The notes under the pieces were generated by a model. The model was given only the letters and a program-made list of their open reading frames with translations. It was not told the DNA's origin and did not search any database. The translations under genes and the position numbers were made by a program. A DNA stretch of 64,000 bases from Chloroherpetonaceae bacterium (lineage in GTDB: Bacteria; Bacteroidota; Chlorobiia; Chlorobiales; Thermochlorobacteraceae). The stretch covers positions 186,001-250,000 of the forward strand of contig JANRJQ010000004.1 of the NCBI GenBank assembly GCA_033763895.1, read 5' to 3'. Positions 34,571 through 43,938 of the stretch are shown here, piece by piece; position 1 is the stretch's first letter; the number at the start of each line of letters is the position of its first letter.

Positions 34571-36052
34571 TTAATGACCTCCATTCTTGGTTACTAATTC
34601 GGGAGTTGGTGCTTCATGTTTTTCTTCATGATGATGGGCATGCCCATTATGACCATTGTGAGGATAGGCATGAGGGTCTGCTTCGGGTAAAACCCCTTTG
34701 ATTTCAGCAATAGCAACCATCGGCATATATCTCAAAAAAAGCAAAAAGAGCATCATAAAAAGACCAATCGAACCTACATAACAAGCAATATCGAATATCG
34801 TTGGGGTATAGTACTTCCAACTTGATGGAAGATAATCTTGCGAAAGCGAGGTTACTGTAATTACAAATCGTTCAAACCACATTCCGATGTTTACAAATAT
34901 CGATGCCACAAAACTGACGGCTACGTTGGTTCTCATTTTCTCAAACCAAAAAATTTGAGGGACAACCACATTGCAGAAAATCATTGACCAATATGCCCAC
35001 GCATAAGGCCCTGTTGCACGAAGAATAAATGTGGTTGATTCGTAACCATTGCCACTATACCACGCAACAAAAAACTCACATCCATACGCATATCCAACCA
35101 TCATCCCTGTGACAAGAATAACCCGATTCATATAATCGAAATGGCGTAGGGTGATAATATTTCCAATTTTCGGATAAACAAGTATAGCCATAACAGCAAG
35201 CGTAATAACCATCGCAAAACCGGAAAAAATGGCACCGGCAACGAAGTAAGGCGGGAAAATGGTTGTATGCCATCCCGGAATTACCGATGTGGCAAAGTCA
35301 AATGAAACGATAGTGTGGACTGAAAGCACGAGAGGTGTTGAAAGAGCGGCCAAAATCAGGTAAGCGCGTTCGTAATGACGCCATTGCCGATTTCCACCAC
35401 GCCAACCAAGAGCGAAAAAGCCAAGAAGATATTTGCGAATTCCTGCCTTAGCACGATCTCTCATTGTTGCTAAATCAGGAATAAGACCGACATACCAAAA
35501 CAATATGGAAACCGTCAAATAGGTTGAAATTGCAAACACATCCCACTCAAGAGGTGAACGGAAATTCGGCCACATTGCCATTTGATTCGGTAATGGTAAA
35601 AACCAGTGTATTAACCAAGGGCGACCCATATGAATCACAGGAAACATACCAGCACAAATAACCGCGAAGATGGTCATCGCTTCGGAAAAACGGTTAATCG
35701 ATGTTCGCCATTTTTGTCTAAAAAGAAAAAGCACTGCTGAAATCAAGGTTCCAGCATGACCGATACCAACCCACCAAACGAAGTTCGTAATATCCCAAGC
35801 CCACCCAACAGTTGTATTGTTACCCCAAATTCCAATCCCTTTGGTTACCAAATACCCAATCACAACAAAGTACATGATTGCAAGAGACGCTGAGATGAAA
35901 AAGGCGATGTACCAAGCAACAGGAGGTCGCTTTTCTGTAACTTCGCAAACATCTTGCGTCAGACTTTGAAATGTCGGATTTCCTAAAACCAACGGGTTTT
36001 TATGAATCCCACTTTTTGTTTCATCGATAAAGTCTGGTGATAATACTGCCAT
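34571..36052 (-). CDS. actC: Alternative complex III, NrfD-like quinol subunit ActC
   Basis: The ATG at 36052 is preferred to a TTG five codons upstream. 493 residues with ten helices of the NrfD/PsrC family. [21 protein letters not shown] is the strongly conserved family segment that contributes to the quinol pocket. [17 protein letters not shown] and [18 protein letters not shown] are also typical. The C-terminus is His-rich ([13 protein letters not shown]). It oxidises menaquinol and passes electrons to the ActB iron-sulfur clusters. Confidence 0.94.
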   Translation of the reverse strand: MAVLSPDFIDETKSGIHKNPLVLGNPTFQSLTQDVCEVTEKRPPVAWYIAFFISASLAIMYFVVIGYLVTKGIGIWGNNTTVGWAWDITNFVWWVGIGHAGTLISAVLFLFRQKWRTSINRFSEAMTIFAVICAGMFPVIHMGRPWLIHWFLPLPNQMAMWPNFRSPLEWDVFAISTYLTVSILFWYVGLIPDLATMRDRAKAGIRKYLLGFFALGWRGGNRQWRHYERAYLILAALSTPLVLSVHTIVSFDFATSVIPGWHTTIFPPYFVAGAIFSGFAMVITLAVMAILVYPKIGNIITLRHFDYMNRVILVTGMMVGYAYGCEFFVAWYSGNGYESTTFILRATGPYAWAYWSMIFCNVVVPQIFWFEKMRTNVAVSFVASIFVNIGMWFERFVITVTSLSQDYLPSSWKYYTPTIFDIACYVGSIGLFMMLFLLFLRYMPMVAIAEIKGVLPEADPHAYPHNGHNGHAHHHEEKHEAPTPELVTKNGGH

Positions 36053-36075
36053 ATTTTTCTCACTCAATAAATAAA

Positions 36076-36243
36076 TTAAAATTCATCTTTTATCTCACGG
36101 TCTTCTGGCTTGCGCACTTCGCGTTTTTCTCGCCCTGAAGCACCGCTTTCATGCATTTTTTTAAACTCTAAGAAAGTAAAAACTGCGCCTCCAAGTATGA
36201 GCATTGTAATGACTCCCCCAAGTACAATAATGATATTATCCAT
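36076..36243 (-). CDS. 55-residue single-helix membrane protein in the ACIII operon
   Basis: A short frame starting at ATG 36243 and ending 23 bases before actC. It encodes one hydrophobic helix (residues about 3-25, [19 protein letters not shown]) and a charged tail rich in Arg, Glu and Lys. It fills the gap between two tightly packed genes on the same strand, with usual operon spacing on both sides, and its codons show no stops or oddities. Similar-sized single-helix proteins occur as accessory subunits of respiratory complexes. No homologue is recognised, so function is unknown. Confidence 0.6.
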   Translation of the reverse strand: MDNIIIVLGGVITMLILGGAVFTFLEFKKMHESGASGREKREVRKPEDREIKDEF

Positions 36244-36258
36244 CGTGCATCCGAGGGT

Positions 36259-36540
36259 TTAATTGTTATTTGGTGTTGACCTTGTAAACAAACTTCTGAA
36301 ATACAATGCAAGCGCAATATTACCTGCCACCCAAACCGATACTAATGTTCCAATTTTAGGGTTATTTGCTACAAACCATAGGTAATTCGCTAATGCAAAT
36401 GATAGCACAACTGCTGAAAGAAAGAAGTAATCAAATGGCCGAATACTTCCGCTTACTGCATCCTTAAATGCCAAAAAGGCGCCGTAAGCAATCAAAAGAA
36501 ACACAAAGGACCCTACGCTTAAAATCAATGTTGCTTCCAT
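36259..36540 (-). CDS. Small membrane protein, paralogue 2
   Basis: 93 residues with about three helices. From residue about 37 it matches the preceding small gene: FDYFFLSAVVLSFALANYL against YDYLFLLATLVSFLLANYL, and VSVWVAGNIALALYFRSL against VSLWVPTNLVLGIYFRNI. It has an extra N-terminal helix (about 7-27). Its start overlaps the stop of the paralogue by 1 base, so translation is coupled. No cofactor residues. It is probably a small structural subunit or assembly factor for ACIII or the oxidase. Confidence 0.75.
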   Translation of the reverse strand: MEATLILSVGSFVFLLIAYGAFLAFKDAVSGSIRPFDYFFLSAVVLSFALANYLWFVANNPKIGTLVSVWVAGNIALALYFRSLFTRSTPNNN

Positions 36541-36728
36541 TATTTTCCGCTGTTTTGTGGTTTCGTTGTCGCAATATTTCTAAAGTATATCCCCAATACA
36601 AGATTTGTCGGCACCCAAAGACTCACAAAAAAAGCTTCATCTGTTTTGCCGGTTAACAATAGATAATTTGCCAGTAAAAACGAGACGAGAGTCGCGAGTA
36701 AAAAAAGGTAATCGTACTTTTTTATCAT
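36540..36728 (-). CDS. Small membrane protein, paralogue 1
   Basis: 62 residues with two helices (about 7-24 and 33-50). It is homologous along most of its length to the next gene. It starts 11 bases after the actB stop. The conserved features between the two are an aromatic-Asp-Tyr entry, SF.LANYL, a polar loop and a VWV..N...YFR exit. Its place between actB and actC in a tight operon argues for a role with ACIII. I do not recognise a named family. Confidence 0.72.
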   Translation of the reverse strand: MIKKYDYLFLLATLVSFLLANYLLLTGKTDEAFFVSLWVPTNLVLGIYFRNIATTKPQNSGK

Positions 36729-36739
36729 ACTGAAATAAG

Positions 36740-39700
36740 TTATACAGTTGCTTTTTCAAGTTCTGGATTTGGATTCCTGAGCTTTGCTAAGTAAGATGTT
36801 CGTGGCTTAACATTAATCTCAGCAAGCATTTTATATTCACGGTTCAATTGCTTTAGTTGAGCAACTTTACTCGTTGCATCGTTTATGTTTCCAAAAACAA
36901 TCGCTTGAGTCGGGCAGGCTTGTTGGCAAGCCGTGACGACTTCCCCATCAACCAATGATCTTGCGTTATTTTTTGCATTAATTTTTGCAGTTTCAATTCT
37001 TTGTGTGCAATAAGTACATTTTTCCATTACGCCTCTAAATCGCACGGTTACCTCGGGATTTTGTGCCATTTTAACAAGTTCAGGCATTTCACCGCCCCAA
37101 ACTTGACTATCAGTGGCGTAATTGAAATAATTGAACCGTCGAACTTTGTAAGGACAATTGTTTGCACAATACCGAGTACCAACACAGCGGTTATAGACCA
37201 TTGAATTCAACCCTTCCTCATCATGTACTGTCGCCGCAACCGGACAAACTGATTCGCAAGGTGCATTTTCACAATGTTGACACCCAACTGGTTGTGTAAC
37301 CATTTGTGGATTTTCTACATCACCGGAGAAGTAACGGTCAATTCTTATCCAGTGCATTTGTCGTGTGCGTGAAACTTGTTCCTTACCAACAACGGGAATA
37401 TTATTCTCGCTTTGGCATGCGATCGCGCAGGCATTGCATCCCGTGCATGCATTAAGATCAATGACCATTCCCCATTGATACCCCTCGTCATGTTTGTAAG
37501 GCTTTTCCCAAAGCTGCACTTTTGGTGCTTTAATTTGCGCCTCTTCAACAAATGATGGATTTTTCCGATAATCATCTAAGGTGGATTCGATTACGACCGG
37601 ACGATCATGCATATCTCCTTCATGTTGAGTCGAAGCCAAGAGATAAGTAGAACCCAGTTTCGTGACCTTCGCCCCATAGCCAAAATTCAATGCATCTGAA
37701 CGGCGAAGTAAATAAGAATTAAAGCCCACGCCTTCTGATACTCGGCCAACTTCGCTGCGCCCATATCCCAAAGAAAGCGTTATTGTATTATCTGCATGAC
37801 CGGGGGTAACCCAAACCGGAATATCTAACTCTTCGCCTTGAAAAGAAATGCGAATCATTTCTCTTTTTTGATAGTCCGAAAGTGAATAAACAGTCCTAAT
37901 TCCAAGGTCCTGCGCCGTTTTTTCGCTTATCAATGCGGCATTATCCCAAGTAATTTTTGTAACTGGATCAGGAAGTTCTTGAAGCCACGCGTTATTTGAA
38001 TATCGACCATCATAAAGCGTTGTTGAAGGCTTAAACGAGATTTCTAACGAAGAAGCCGACGCATCGATTGGCCTTAAAGACTGAGCTTGAAGAGCTGCTG
38101 TTAGATTTTCATTAGCAGCTGCCACTGCAAGAGGCATAAGAGAAGAATTTTGAAGAATACCATCGTGAAGCGTTCTGCGCCACTGATTTTCAAAATCTTC
38201 CGGAAATTTTGATTTCCAAGTATCTCGAACCAATTCGTATCCGCTTCTTAATTCAACTTTCGTGAAAAAGTTTAAGAGTTCTACCGTGGTTTTTGAACCG
38301 TAAAGTGGCTCGATCAAAGGCTGAATAATTCCCAGCGTTCCATCGGCTGAACGAGCATCACCCCACATTTCAAGGAAATGGGCTATCGGCAAGTGCCATT
38401 TTGAAATGGATGCGGTTTCGTCGTTATAATAACCGCAATGAACAGTGTGATTAACTTTCTTCAGTAATTCTTTCAACCGTAGGTTTTGAGGAGCATCATA
38501 TGCAGGGTTAGTACCAAATAGGAGAACAGTTTCAACTTTTCCCGATTCAATCAGGGTGGAAAGTTCTTCTAAACCTGAACATTCGGGGGTAAGAGCATCC
38601 GCGATAGGGATGTACTTAACTGTTTTCCCATTGTTTTCAAGAGCAATATTGATTGCAGCAGTTAATGCATGAACGAGTTTGTTTTGTTCTCTTCCGGCAA
38701 TAACAACAGAATTTCCTTTATTTGCTAAAAGATCTTTCGCAAGTGAAGAAATCCACTTTTGATCAAATGAGTGACTCGAGTAAGAACTAAGTGCCTCTGA
38801 AATTGGGATCGACAATCCCTGCTTAGTTAATTCTAATATTAATGCTGCTGTAAATGCACCTATTTCAGACGGTCGTAACTTTAATCGATGATCTGCCATT
38901 CCGCCAGTAATGCTGAAGCTACTCTCCACAACATAAAGTCGGTTCATCTCATCGTTTTGCGATTCAACCCTTCTTCCGTCAATAAATCCTCTTGATAATG
39001 AAACACTTTCTGATTCCTTTTGGCAAAAATCAGAATCTAGTGAAAGAATGACTTTTGCCTGACGAAGCGAATACACAGGTTGCAATGGCTCAAGACTACC
39101 GGTTGCAAGTTTTAATCCTTCCAAAGAATTTTCGTCGCAAACGGCTTCGTATGAAATAATTTTCGCTTTTGGGTAAATCGATTTGAATTCGCTTAATAAT
39201 CTTGCCATAGTCGGCGAAGAAAATGGCATCGCGACCAAAATCAGCCCTTCGCCTTGTGTTGAGCGGAACGAAATTGATTGGTTGCTCCAATAATCCGAAA
39301 ATTCAGCCCAAGAGCTTTCATTTCCATTCTTCAAGATCTTCTGTGAGCGATCTGGATCATAGAGAGAAAGTATTTCGGCTTGCATGAAAAAATTGGTACC
39401 TCCAAGTGATGAGGGATGATATTTATTTCCTTCAATCTTAGTTGGCCTGCCTTCATGACTAGTAACCAAAAGCCCATAGGCAGTAAGTCCAAATGGCATT
39501 ACGGTGGCGTATTGCTGTGCTATTCCGGGAGTAATTTCCTCAGGCGGTTTAACATAAGGCACAATCTTTTCAACAGGTCTTCGGCATGAAGCAAGACCTG
39601 CGAGGGCAATCGATGCCCCCATTATTGAAAGGAATTTTCTTCTTGAAATAGGATCTTTCAAATCTGAAATTCCATCCGGGAATTCACTTGCCAAATACTC

Positions 39701-39814
39701 CTTAAACTCGGGCGTATCTGCATATTGCTCTAAACTTCGCCAATATTTTTTCTTAGGGGATGAGGTTTCGTCCAGTTCGTTTAGTAATTCTCTTAATTCT
39801 GGAATTCGCTTCAT
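36740..39814 (-). CDS. actB: Alternative complex III, fused molybdopterin-like/iron-sulfur subunit ActB
   Basis: 1024 residues. Near residue 57 is a twin-arginine signal placed unusually far in (SRRKFLSIMGASIALAGLASC), as is normal for ActB, with a lipobox cysteine at its end. The middle (about 100-730) is a molybdopterin-oxidoreductase fold that in ActB lacks the cofactor. The C-terminal part has four ferredoxin clusters: CTGCNACAIAC, CQHCENAPCESVC, CVGTRYCANNC, and CTYC with CQQAC. It passes electrons from quinol at ActC towards the haems of ActA and ActE. 38 bases separate it from actA. Confidence 0.95.
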   Translation of the reverse strand: MKRIPELRELLNELDETSSPKKKYWRSLEQYADTPEFKEYLASEFPDGISDLKDPISRRKFLSIMGASIALAGLASCRRPVEKIVPYVKPPEEITPGIAQQYATVMPFGLTAYGLLVTSHEGRPTKIEGNKYHPSSLGGTNFFMQAEILSLYDPDRSQKILKNGNESSWAEFSDYWSNQSISFRSTQGEGLILVAMPFSSPTMARLLSEFKSIYPKAKIISYEAVCDENSLEGLKLATGSLEPLQPVYSLRQAKVILSLDSDFCQKESESVSLSRGFIDGRRVESQNDEMNRLYVVESSFSITGGMADHRLKLRPSEIGAFTAALILELTKQGLSIPISEALSSYSSHSFDQKWISSLAKDLLANKGNSVVIAGREQNKLVHALTAAINIALENNGKTVKYIPIADALTPECSGLEELSTLIESGKVETVLLFGTNPAYDAPQNLRLKELLKKVNHTVHCGYYNDETASISKWHLPIAHFLEMWGDARSADGTLGIIQPLIEPLYGSKTTVELLNFFTKVELRSGYELVRDTWKSKFPEDFENQWRRTLHDGILQNSSLMPLAVAAANENLTAALQAQSLRPIDASASSLEISFKPSTTLYDGRYSNNAWLQELPDPVTKITWDNAALISEKTAQDLGIRTVYSLSDYQKREMIRISFQGEELDIPVWVTPGHADNTITLSLGYGRSEVGRVSEGVGFNSYLLRRSDALNFGYGAKVTKLGSTYLLASTQHEGDMHDRPVVIESTLDDYRKNPSFVEEAQIKAPKVQLWEKPYKHDEGYQWGMVIDLNACTGCNACAIACQSENNIPVVGKEQVSRTRQMHWIRIDRYFSGDVENPQMVTQPVGCQHCENAPCESVCPVAATVHDEEGLNSMVYNRCVGTRYCANNCPYKVRRFNYFNYATDSQVWGGEMPELVKMAQNPEVTVRFRGVMEKCTYCTQRIETAKINAKNNARSLVDGEVVTACQQACPTQAIVFGNINDATSKVAQLKQLNREYKMLAEINVKPRTSYLAKLRNPNPELEKATV

Positions 39815-39852
39815 ACTACTTGATAACTGATGGAATTTTTATTTAATATTTT

Positions 39853-40506
39853 TTATCTATGACAGCCGGAGCAATCAACCGGCGGTTTAATTTTCTTTTC
39901 GCTTTTAACCTTTGCGGCAAATTCTTTTTGGTTGGCCGGAATCACCCAATCCATATTGGTAACCTCCGAAACCGGCCTTAAGTGCTCATCAGGATTTCGA
40001 TGACAATCCAGACACCAGCCCATCGAAAGAGGTTGCGAAAGCATTACACCTTTTTCATCCATTTGAGCCACATTTCCGTGACAACTAGCACAACCAACCC
40101 CTGCAGTAACATGAGCACTGTGATTGAAATAGGCATAGTCGGCAACTTTATGTACCCTTACCCATTCAATTGGCTTCCCACTTTCCCAGCTTTCACGGAC
40201 TGGTAATAGCTTTTCACTTTTTGGAAGAACCACTTTGTGACAATTCATACATGTTTGTGTCGGCGGAACATTCGAAACTGCCGATCGCTCAACAGAAGTA
40301 TGGCAATAACGGCAGTCCATAGCCATATCTCCTGCATGTAATTTGTGGCTGTAGGCTACCGGTTGTTTAGGCCGATATCCAACATTGAGGTACTTAGGAG
40401 ATGCATACATAGAGAATAGAAAAACAAGTCCACCTACGGTTAATAACAAACCCGATACAAAGAAAACCGGGATTCGATTGGTCCATCGTGGAAACAACTG
40501 AGCCAT
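39853..40506 (-). CDS. actA: Alternative complex III, pentahaem cytochrome c ActA
   Basis: 217 residues. An N-terminal helix (about 14-36) anchors a periplasmic domain with exactly five CxxCH motifs: CRYCH, CMNCH, CASCH, CLDCH and CSGCH, the last two residues from the C-terminus. This is the known ActA pattern. AAGGAAG lies before the ATG. ActA wires ActB clusters to ActE or directly to the oxidase. It follows ctaB by 20 bases. Confidence 0.95.
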   Translation of the reverse strand: MAQLFPRWTNRIPVFFVSGLLLTVGGLVFLFSMYASPKYLNVGYRPKQPVAYSHKLHAGDMAMDCRYCHTSVERSAVSNVPPTQTCMNCHKVVLPKSEKLLPVRESWESGKPIEWVRVHKVADYAYFNHSAHVTAGVGCASCHGNVAQMDEKGVMLSQPLSMGWCLDCHRNPDEHLRPVSEVTNMDWVIPANQKEFAAKVKSEKKIKPPVDCSGCHR

Positions 40507-40526
40507 TTGATACTTCCTTTCTTAAT

Positions 40527-41510
40527 TCAAAAATTATTACTGATTTGCCGTAAAAGGTTTTGCGTAAGCTTATCGGCGATAAGAGCGATAAATAGACTGA
40601 AGAGATAAATGATTGAAAACCCGAATAATGATCTCAGATAAGGAACAGACGTGTTTTTGAGACCACCGATGGTTTTTTTAATGAATATTAAACCAAGTAT
40701 CACAGAGGATGCCCAAAAGAAAAATCCCTGATGAACAATCGCCAAGGCAATAGTTATAATAAATAGAATGACAGTGTAATAAATCATTTGCTTAAGAGTT
40801 TCGCGATCCCCTTTGACAACCGGCAACATTGGCAACCCTGCCTTGATGTAATCATCTTTACAATACAATGCCAAAGCCCAGAAATGAGGTGGTGTCCATA
40901 AAAAAACAATCAGAAAGAGAAGGACTGCTTCAACACCAACTTGTCCGGTTATTGCAGCCCACACACCGATTGGTGCCATTGCACCTGCAGCCCCGCCAAT
41001 GACAATATTTTGTGGAGTGTTTGGTTTAAGATATAGGGTATAGAATAAACCGTAGAAAAGAATGGTAGAAAGAGTAATAAATGCACTTAACCAATTGAAG
41101 AATACTCCAAAGATAAGGATTCCGACCGAGCCGATTGATATTATAAAAACAAGCGCTGAATTCGGAGCAATTAGACCTTGTGGAAGCGGCCTTCTGTTTT
41201 GCGTTCTGCTCATCTTTGCATCAATATCCCTTTCGAAATATTGATTAAGAGCATTTGCTGAGCCACCAGTTAGGTAAACAGCAAGTAAGATTGCGATACA
41301 TTTAATGGGTTCGGTGAGGATGGATCCTTCAAGAAACAAAGCAACTGCTCCTGAAAAAACCACCAAAATCATAATGGTTGGCTTTGTAAGCAATAAATAA
41401 TTTTTGGCGATTTGAGCAAACGCCACCCTTTTTTTAGGCTCAATAAAAAAAGGCTCTCGACCCTTTTCGGTTGTTACTTCTTGTAACTCTTTTGCGAATT
41501 CTAACTGCAT
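40527..41510 (-). CDS. ctaB: Haem O synthase (protohaem IX farnesyltransferase)
   Basis: A 327-residue UbiA-family prenyltransferase with about nine helices. The Asp-rich motif that binds prenyl diphosphate is NALNQYFERDIDAKMSRTQNRRPLP, and the second conserved loop is YTLYLKPNTPQNIVIGGAAGAMAPI. It converts haem b to haem o, the precursor of haem a in the oxidase at the far end of the operon. It is the first gene of the 14-gene block. Haem A synthase (ctaA) is not in the window. Confidence 0.95.
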   Translation of the reverse strand: MQLEFAKELQEVTTEKGREPFFIEPKKRVAFAQIAKNYLLLTKPTIMILVVFSGAVALFLEGSILTEPIKCIAILLAVYLTGGSANALNQYFERDIDAKMSRTQNRRPLPQGLIAPNSALVFIISIGSVGILIFGVFFNWLSAFITLSTILFYGLFYTLYLKPNTPQNIVIGGAAGAMAPIGVWAAITGQVGVEAVLLFLIVFLWTPPHFWALALYCKDDYIKAGLPMLPVVKGDRETLKQMIYYTVILFIITIALAIVHQGFFFWASSVILGLIFIKKTIGGLKNTSVPYLRSLFGFSIIYLFSLFIALIADKLTQNLLRQISNNF

Positions 41511-41534
41511 GCAAAAATTACTTTACGAAAGCCA

Positions 41535-41561
41535 ACTTTCGATTTGTATTCAAACGAAAGT
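41535..41561. promoter_or_regulatory. Inverted repeat upstream of the respiratory operon
   Basis: ACTTTCG-A-TTTG and CAAACGAAAGT form an 11-base-pair stem with one unpaired A and a TATT loop, 25-51 bases upstream of the ctaB start. It could be a regulator site at the promoter or a hairpin in the mRNA leader. There is no T-run, so it is not a terminator. Confidence 0.5.
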
Positions 41562-41943
41562 GAAAGCAGAAACGAAGGTACTTAGTAATCTGAAGTGATT
41601 TGGTTGTAATTCCCAAAAATCAAATCGTATGTAAGGTAGGTCAAATGTTAATGACAAATTTTAAGCAAAATCTGGATCTATAAAGATGTCACTTTTAACT
41701 TAATGCAATATTGAAACGGATAGCAGTAAACTTGAGCTTCTTAAGCCACTTAAACAATACAAAAAAGAACTTGCTTAGTTCTTTGCCCAAATTGATATTT
41801 CCAAAAATAGTTATTTATTCTAGGTTTCAAAAGAAAAAAATTCTCTTTGAGAAGACTTTCTTCCGACTTTTAAGTCACCCTCCTACAGTTTATCGAAAAC
41901 ACATCATTTTCGGTTATTGGATTTATTAATTATTCTTTGCAAA

Positions 41944-42039
41944 ATGAATACAAAGAAGTTATATTTCTTCATTCTTGTATCCTCATATTCAGTTCTTACG
42001 CTGCAAGAAGCGTTTGAGCATATCGTAACCTTTATATAA
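41944..42039 (+). CDS. Possible 31-residue leader peptide
   Basis: ATG frame of 31 codons with a basic start and hydrophobic core (MNTKKLYFFILVSSYSVL). Its TAA ends 2 bases before the Roadblock start, a spacing suited to translational coupling. It is too short for confident coding evidence and has no clear ribosome site. Confidence 0.25.
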   Translation: MNTKKLYFFILVSSYSVLTLQEAFEHIVTFI

Positions 42040-42041
42040 AA

Positions 42042-42401
42042 ATGGCGGAAATCTCCGATTTATTGGCATCTCTAATTAAAGTGGACGGGGTTAAAGCGGC
42101 TGCACTAATTGGAAAAGATGGCTTTGTTATTGATCATAAATCGCGCAACGGAAATGTTGATATTGAAACAGTAGGCGCTATTGTTATTGGTGGACTTCAC
42201 AGTTCTGAAACAATTGGAGAGGAACTTCGCGTGGGAAAAATTGAACAGAGTATGGTTGAATATGAAAATGGTATTATTTTTTCACGTGTGTTTTCTGACG
42301 GAAATGTAGTTTTAACAGTCATTGCCGAAGAAAATGTGCTTTTAGGGAATATCCGGTATCAGGTATCAAAATTTGTTCCCGAATTTCAAAAACAACTTTA
42401 A
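42042..42401 (+). CDS. Roadblock/LC7-domain protein (first of pair)
   Basis: 119 residues forming a single Roadblock/LC7 domain: ISDLLASLIKVDGVKAAALIGKDGFVIDHK starts the fold, and VEYENGIIFSRVFSDGNVVLTVIAEENVLLGNIRYQV is the typical central strand and last helix. In bacteria such proteins regulate small Ras-like GTPases such as MglA, which set cell polarity and motility. No GTPase gene is adjacent. A second Roadblock gene follows 48 bases later. Confidence 0.85.
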   Translation: MAEISDLLASLIKVDGVKAAALIGKDGFVIDHKSRNGNVDIETVGAIVIGGLHSSETIGEELRVGKIEQSMVEYENGIIFSRVFSDGNVVLTVIAEENVLLGNIRYQVSKFVPEFQKQL

Positions 42402-42449
42402 TCCCTTCATCAACCAAATAAAAATTACATCTAATTCATAAAGAATATC

Positions 42450-42962
42450 ATGAGTTTTCCGGGAAAAGACGAATTTAGAAAGGTTGTTCTTACCGACAAT
42501 CAATTGAATGCAGCTGAAAAAGTTCTTAAAGAATTTGCTGTTAAAACAGGTTCTTCCGCAGTGATGCTAGGCGACATGACGGGTCAAGTCCTTGCAAAAC
42601 ACGGCGGTTTACTTGATAGAGATTTGGAAATTTTCAGTGTTTTAGCTGCTTCCAATTTCGCTGCAACTGCTGAAATGGCAAGGCAAATTGGAGAGAAGAG
42701 TTCCTTTGAGATTCTTTTTCATGAGGGCGAACAAAGAAGCATCTATCTTTTAAGTTTGAATGAAAAGTATATCCTTGAAATCATCTTCAAATCGAACATA
42801 CCTCCGGGTACGATTCGTATTTACGCTAAAAAAGCTAAGGAAAAGCTTCTCGAAGTTATAGCATCCGAGGAAGTAGAAATCGACCTATCAAATATCTTTG
42901 ATGATAACTTCAGCAGCCTTCTTGATGAGCAGCTCACCAAAACTTTAGGTGGAGATAAATAA
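42450..42962 (+). CDS. Roadblock/LC7-domain protein (second of pair)
   Basis: 170 residues. The N-terminal 130 form a Roadblock domain of the MglB-like kind: EFAVKTGSSAVMLGDMTGQVLAKHG is the opening strand pair, then FSVLAASNFAATAEMARQIGEKSSFEILFHEGEQRSIYLLSL. About 40 residues follow as an acidic helical tail (VIASEEVEIDLSNIFDDNFSSLLDEQ), possibly a partner-binding segment. It may dimerise with its neighbour. A terminator follows. Confidence 0.82.
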   Translation: MSFPGKDEFRKVVLTDNQLNAAEKVLKEFAVKTGSSAVMLGDMTGQVLAKHGGLLDRDLEIFSVLAASNFAATAEMARQIGEKSSFEILFHEGEQRSIYLLSLNEKYILEIIFKSNIPPGTIRIYAKKAKEKLLEVIASEEVEIDLSNIFDDNFSSLLDEQLTKTLGGDK

Positions 42963-42977
42963 TCATTCTAAATATTC

Positions 42978-43005
42978 AAAAAAAGCCTCTTTCGAGGCTT
43001 TTTTT
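42978..43005. terminator. Bidirectional intrinsic terminator
   Basis: AAAAAAAGCCTC (42978-42989) pairs with GAGGCTTTTTTT (42994-43005) around TTTC. It serves the Roadblock pair on + and cysK on -. Confidence 0.92.
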
Positions 43006-43020
43006 GTTTCATCCTTTTTT

Positions 43021-43938
43021 TTATGCAGTAAACAACCCCTCTACTGAAAGATATCTTTCTCCTGTATCATAATTGAATGTAAGAATGGTTTTACCTTTAT
43101 CGATTTCGGGAAGCTTTTTTGCGACCGCCGCTAAAGAAGCACCGGATGAAACTCCTAGAAAAATGCCTTCCTCTTTTGCAGCACGAACAGCGAAAGTATA
43201 AGCCTCCTCCTTTGTTATTTGGATGACTCCATCAAGTATTTGTGTATTCAAAATTGATGGGATAAAACCTGCACCGATTCCTTGAATCGGATGCGGACCG
43301 GGCGAGCCGCCACTCAACACCGGCGACGCAGCAGGCTCTACTGCGAATACCTTTAAGTTTGGGAAATTTTTCTTGAGAACCTCCGCACATCCTGTTATAT
43401 GACCTCCCGTTCCGACTCCTGTAATGAGATAATCAATCCCTTCAGGAAAATCGGCTAATATTTCTTCTGCCGTTGTTTTGATATGAATTTCAGTATTGGC
43501 CTGATTATCAAATTGCATCGGCATCCACGCATTTGGGTGAGAAGCAATCAGTTCCTTCGCTTTTTCGATTGCGCCCTTCATTCCCTTTTCTCTTGGAGTT
43601 AATTCAAAAGTTGCTCCGTATGCTGCCATTAATCGGCGTCGTTCGATGGTCATTGATTCAGGCATAACGAGTAATAACTTATATCCTTTAACAGCTGCAA
43701 CCATTGCGAGCCCAATTCCGGTATTGCCCGAAGTTGGTTCAATGATGACTGTATCGTGTTTCAGTAAACCCTTTGCTTCAGCATCTTCAATCATCGCAAG
43801 CGCAATGCGATCTTTGATACTTCCGCCCGGATTCGATTTTTCGAGCTTCATCCAAACAGAATAACCGTTTTCGAAGAGTCGATTAATTTTTACATGTGGC
43901 GTATTGCCAATCAGCTCAAGCACTGAATTTGCTTTCAT
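43021..43938 (-). CDS. cysK: Cysteine synthase A (O-acetylserine sulfhydrylase)
   Basis: A 305-residue PLP enzyme that makes cysteine from O-acetylserine and sulfide. The PLP lysine is in [14 protein letters not shown] (about residue 40), the substrate loop is [14 protein letters not shown], and the phosphate-binding glycines are [22 protein letters not shown] near the C-terminus is also conserved. It lies 198 bases after cysE on the same strand, so the two steps of cysteine synthesis are encoded together. Confidence 0.96.
   Translation of the reverse strand: MKANSVLELIGNTPHVKINRLFENGYSVWMKLEKSNPGGSIKDRIALAMIEDAEAKGLLKHDTVIIEPTSGNTGIGLAMVAAVKGYKLLLVMPESMTIERRRLMAAYGATFELTPREKGMKGAIEKAKELIASHPNAWMPMQFDNQANTEIHIKTTAEEILADFPEGIDYLITGVGTGGHITGCAEVLKKNFPNLKVFAVEPAASPVLSGGSPGPHPIQGIGAGFIPSILNTQILDGVIQITKEEAYTFAVRAAKEEGIFLGVSSGASLAAVAKKLPEIDKGKTILTFNYDTGERYLSVEGLFTA

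Larger units (their letters stand above)
41511..42041. other. 531-base divergent promoter region
   Basis: It separates the leftward respiratory operon from rightward Roadblock genes. It holds a dyad close to ctaB (listed separately) and a 31-codon frame next to the Roadblock gene. The middle is AT-rich with no credible gene. Promoters for both directions must lie here, but none stands out. Confidence 0.55.

Noticed and set aside
41711-41929. 72-codon frame in the ctaB-Roadblock gap
   Set aside because: Low-complexity Lys/Phe/Leu composition typical of AT-rich non-coding DNA, with no ribosome site or domain and no operon context.
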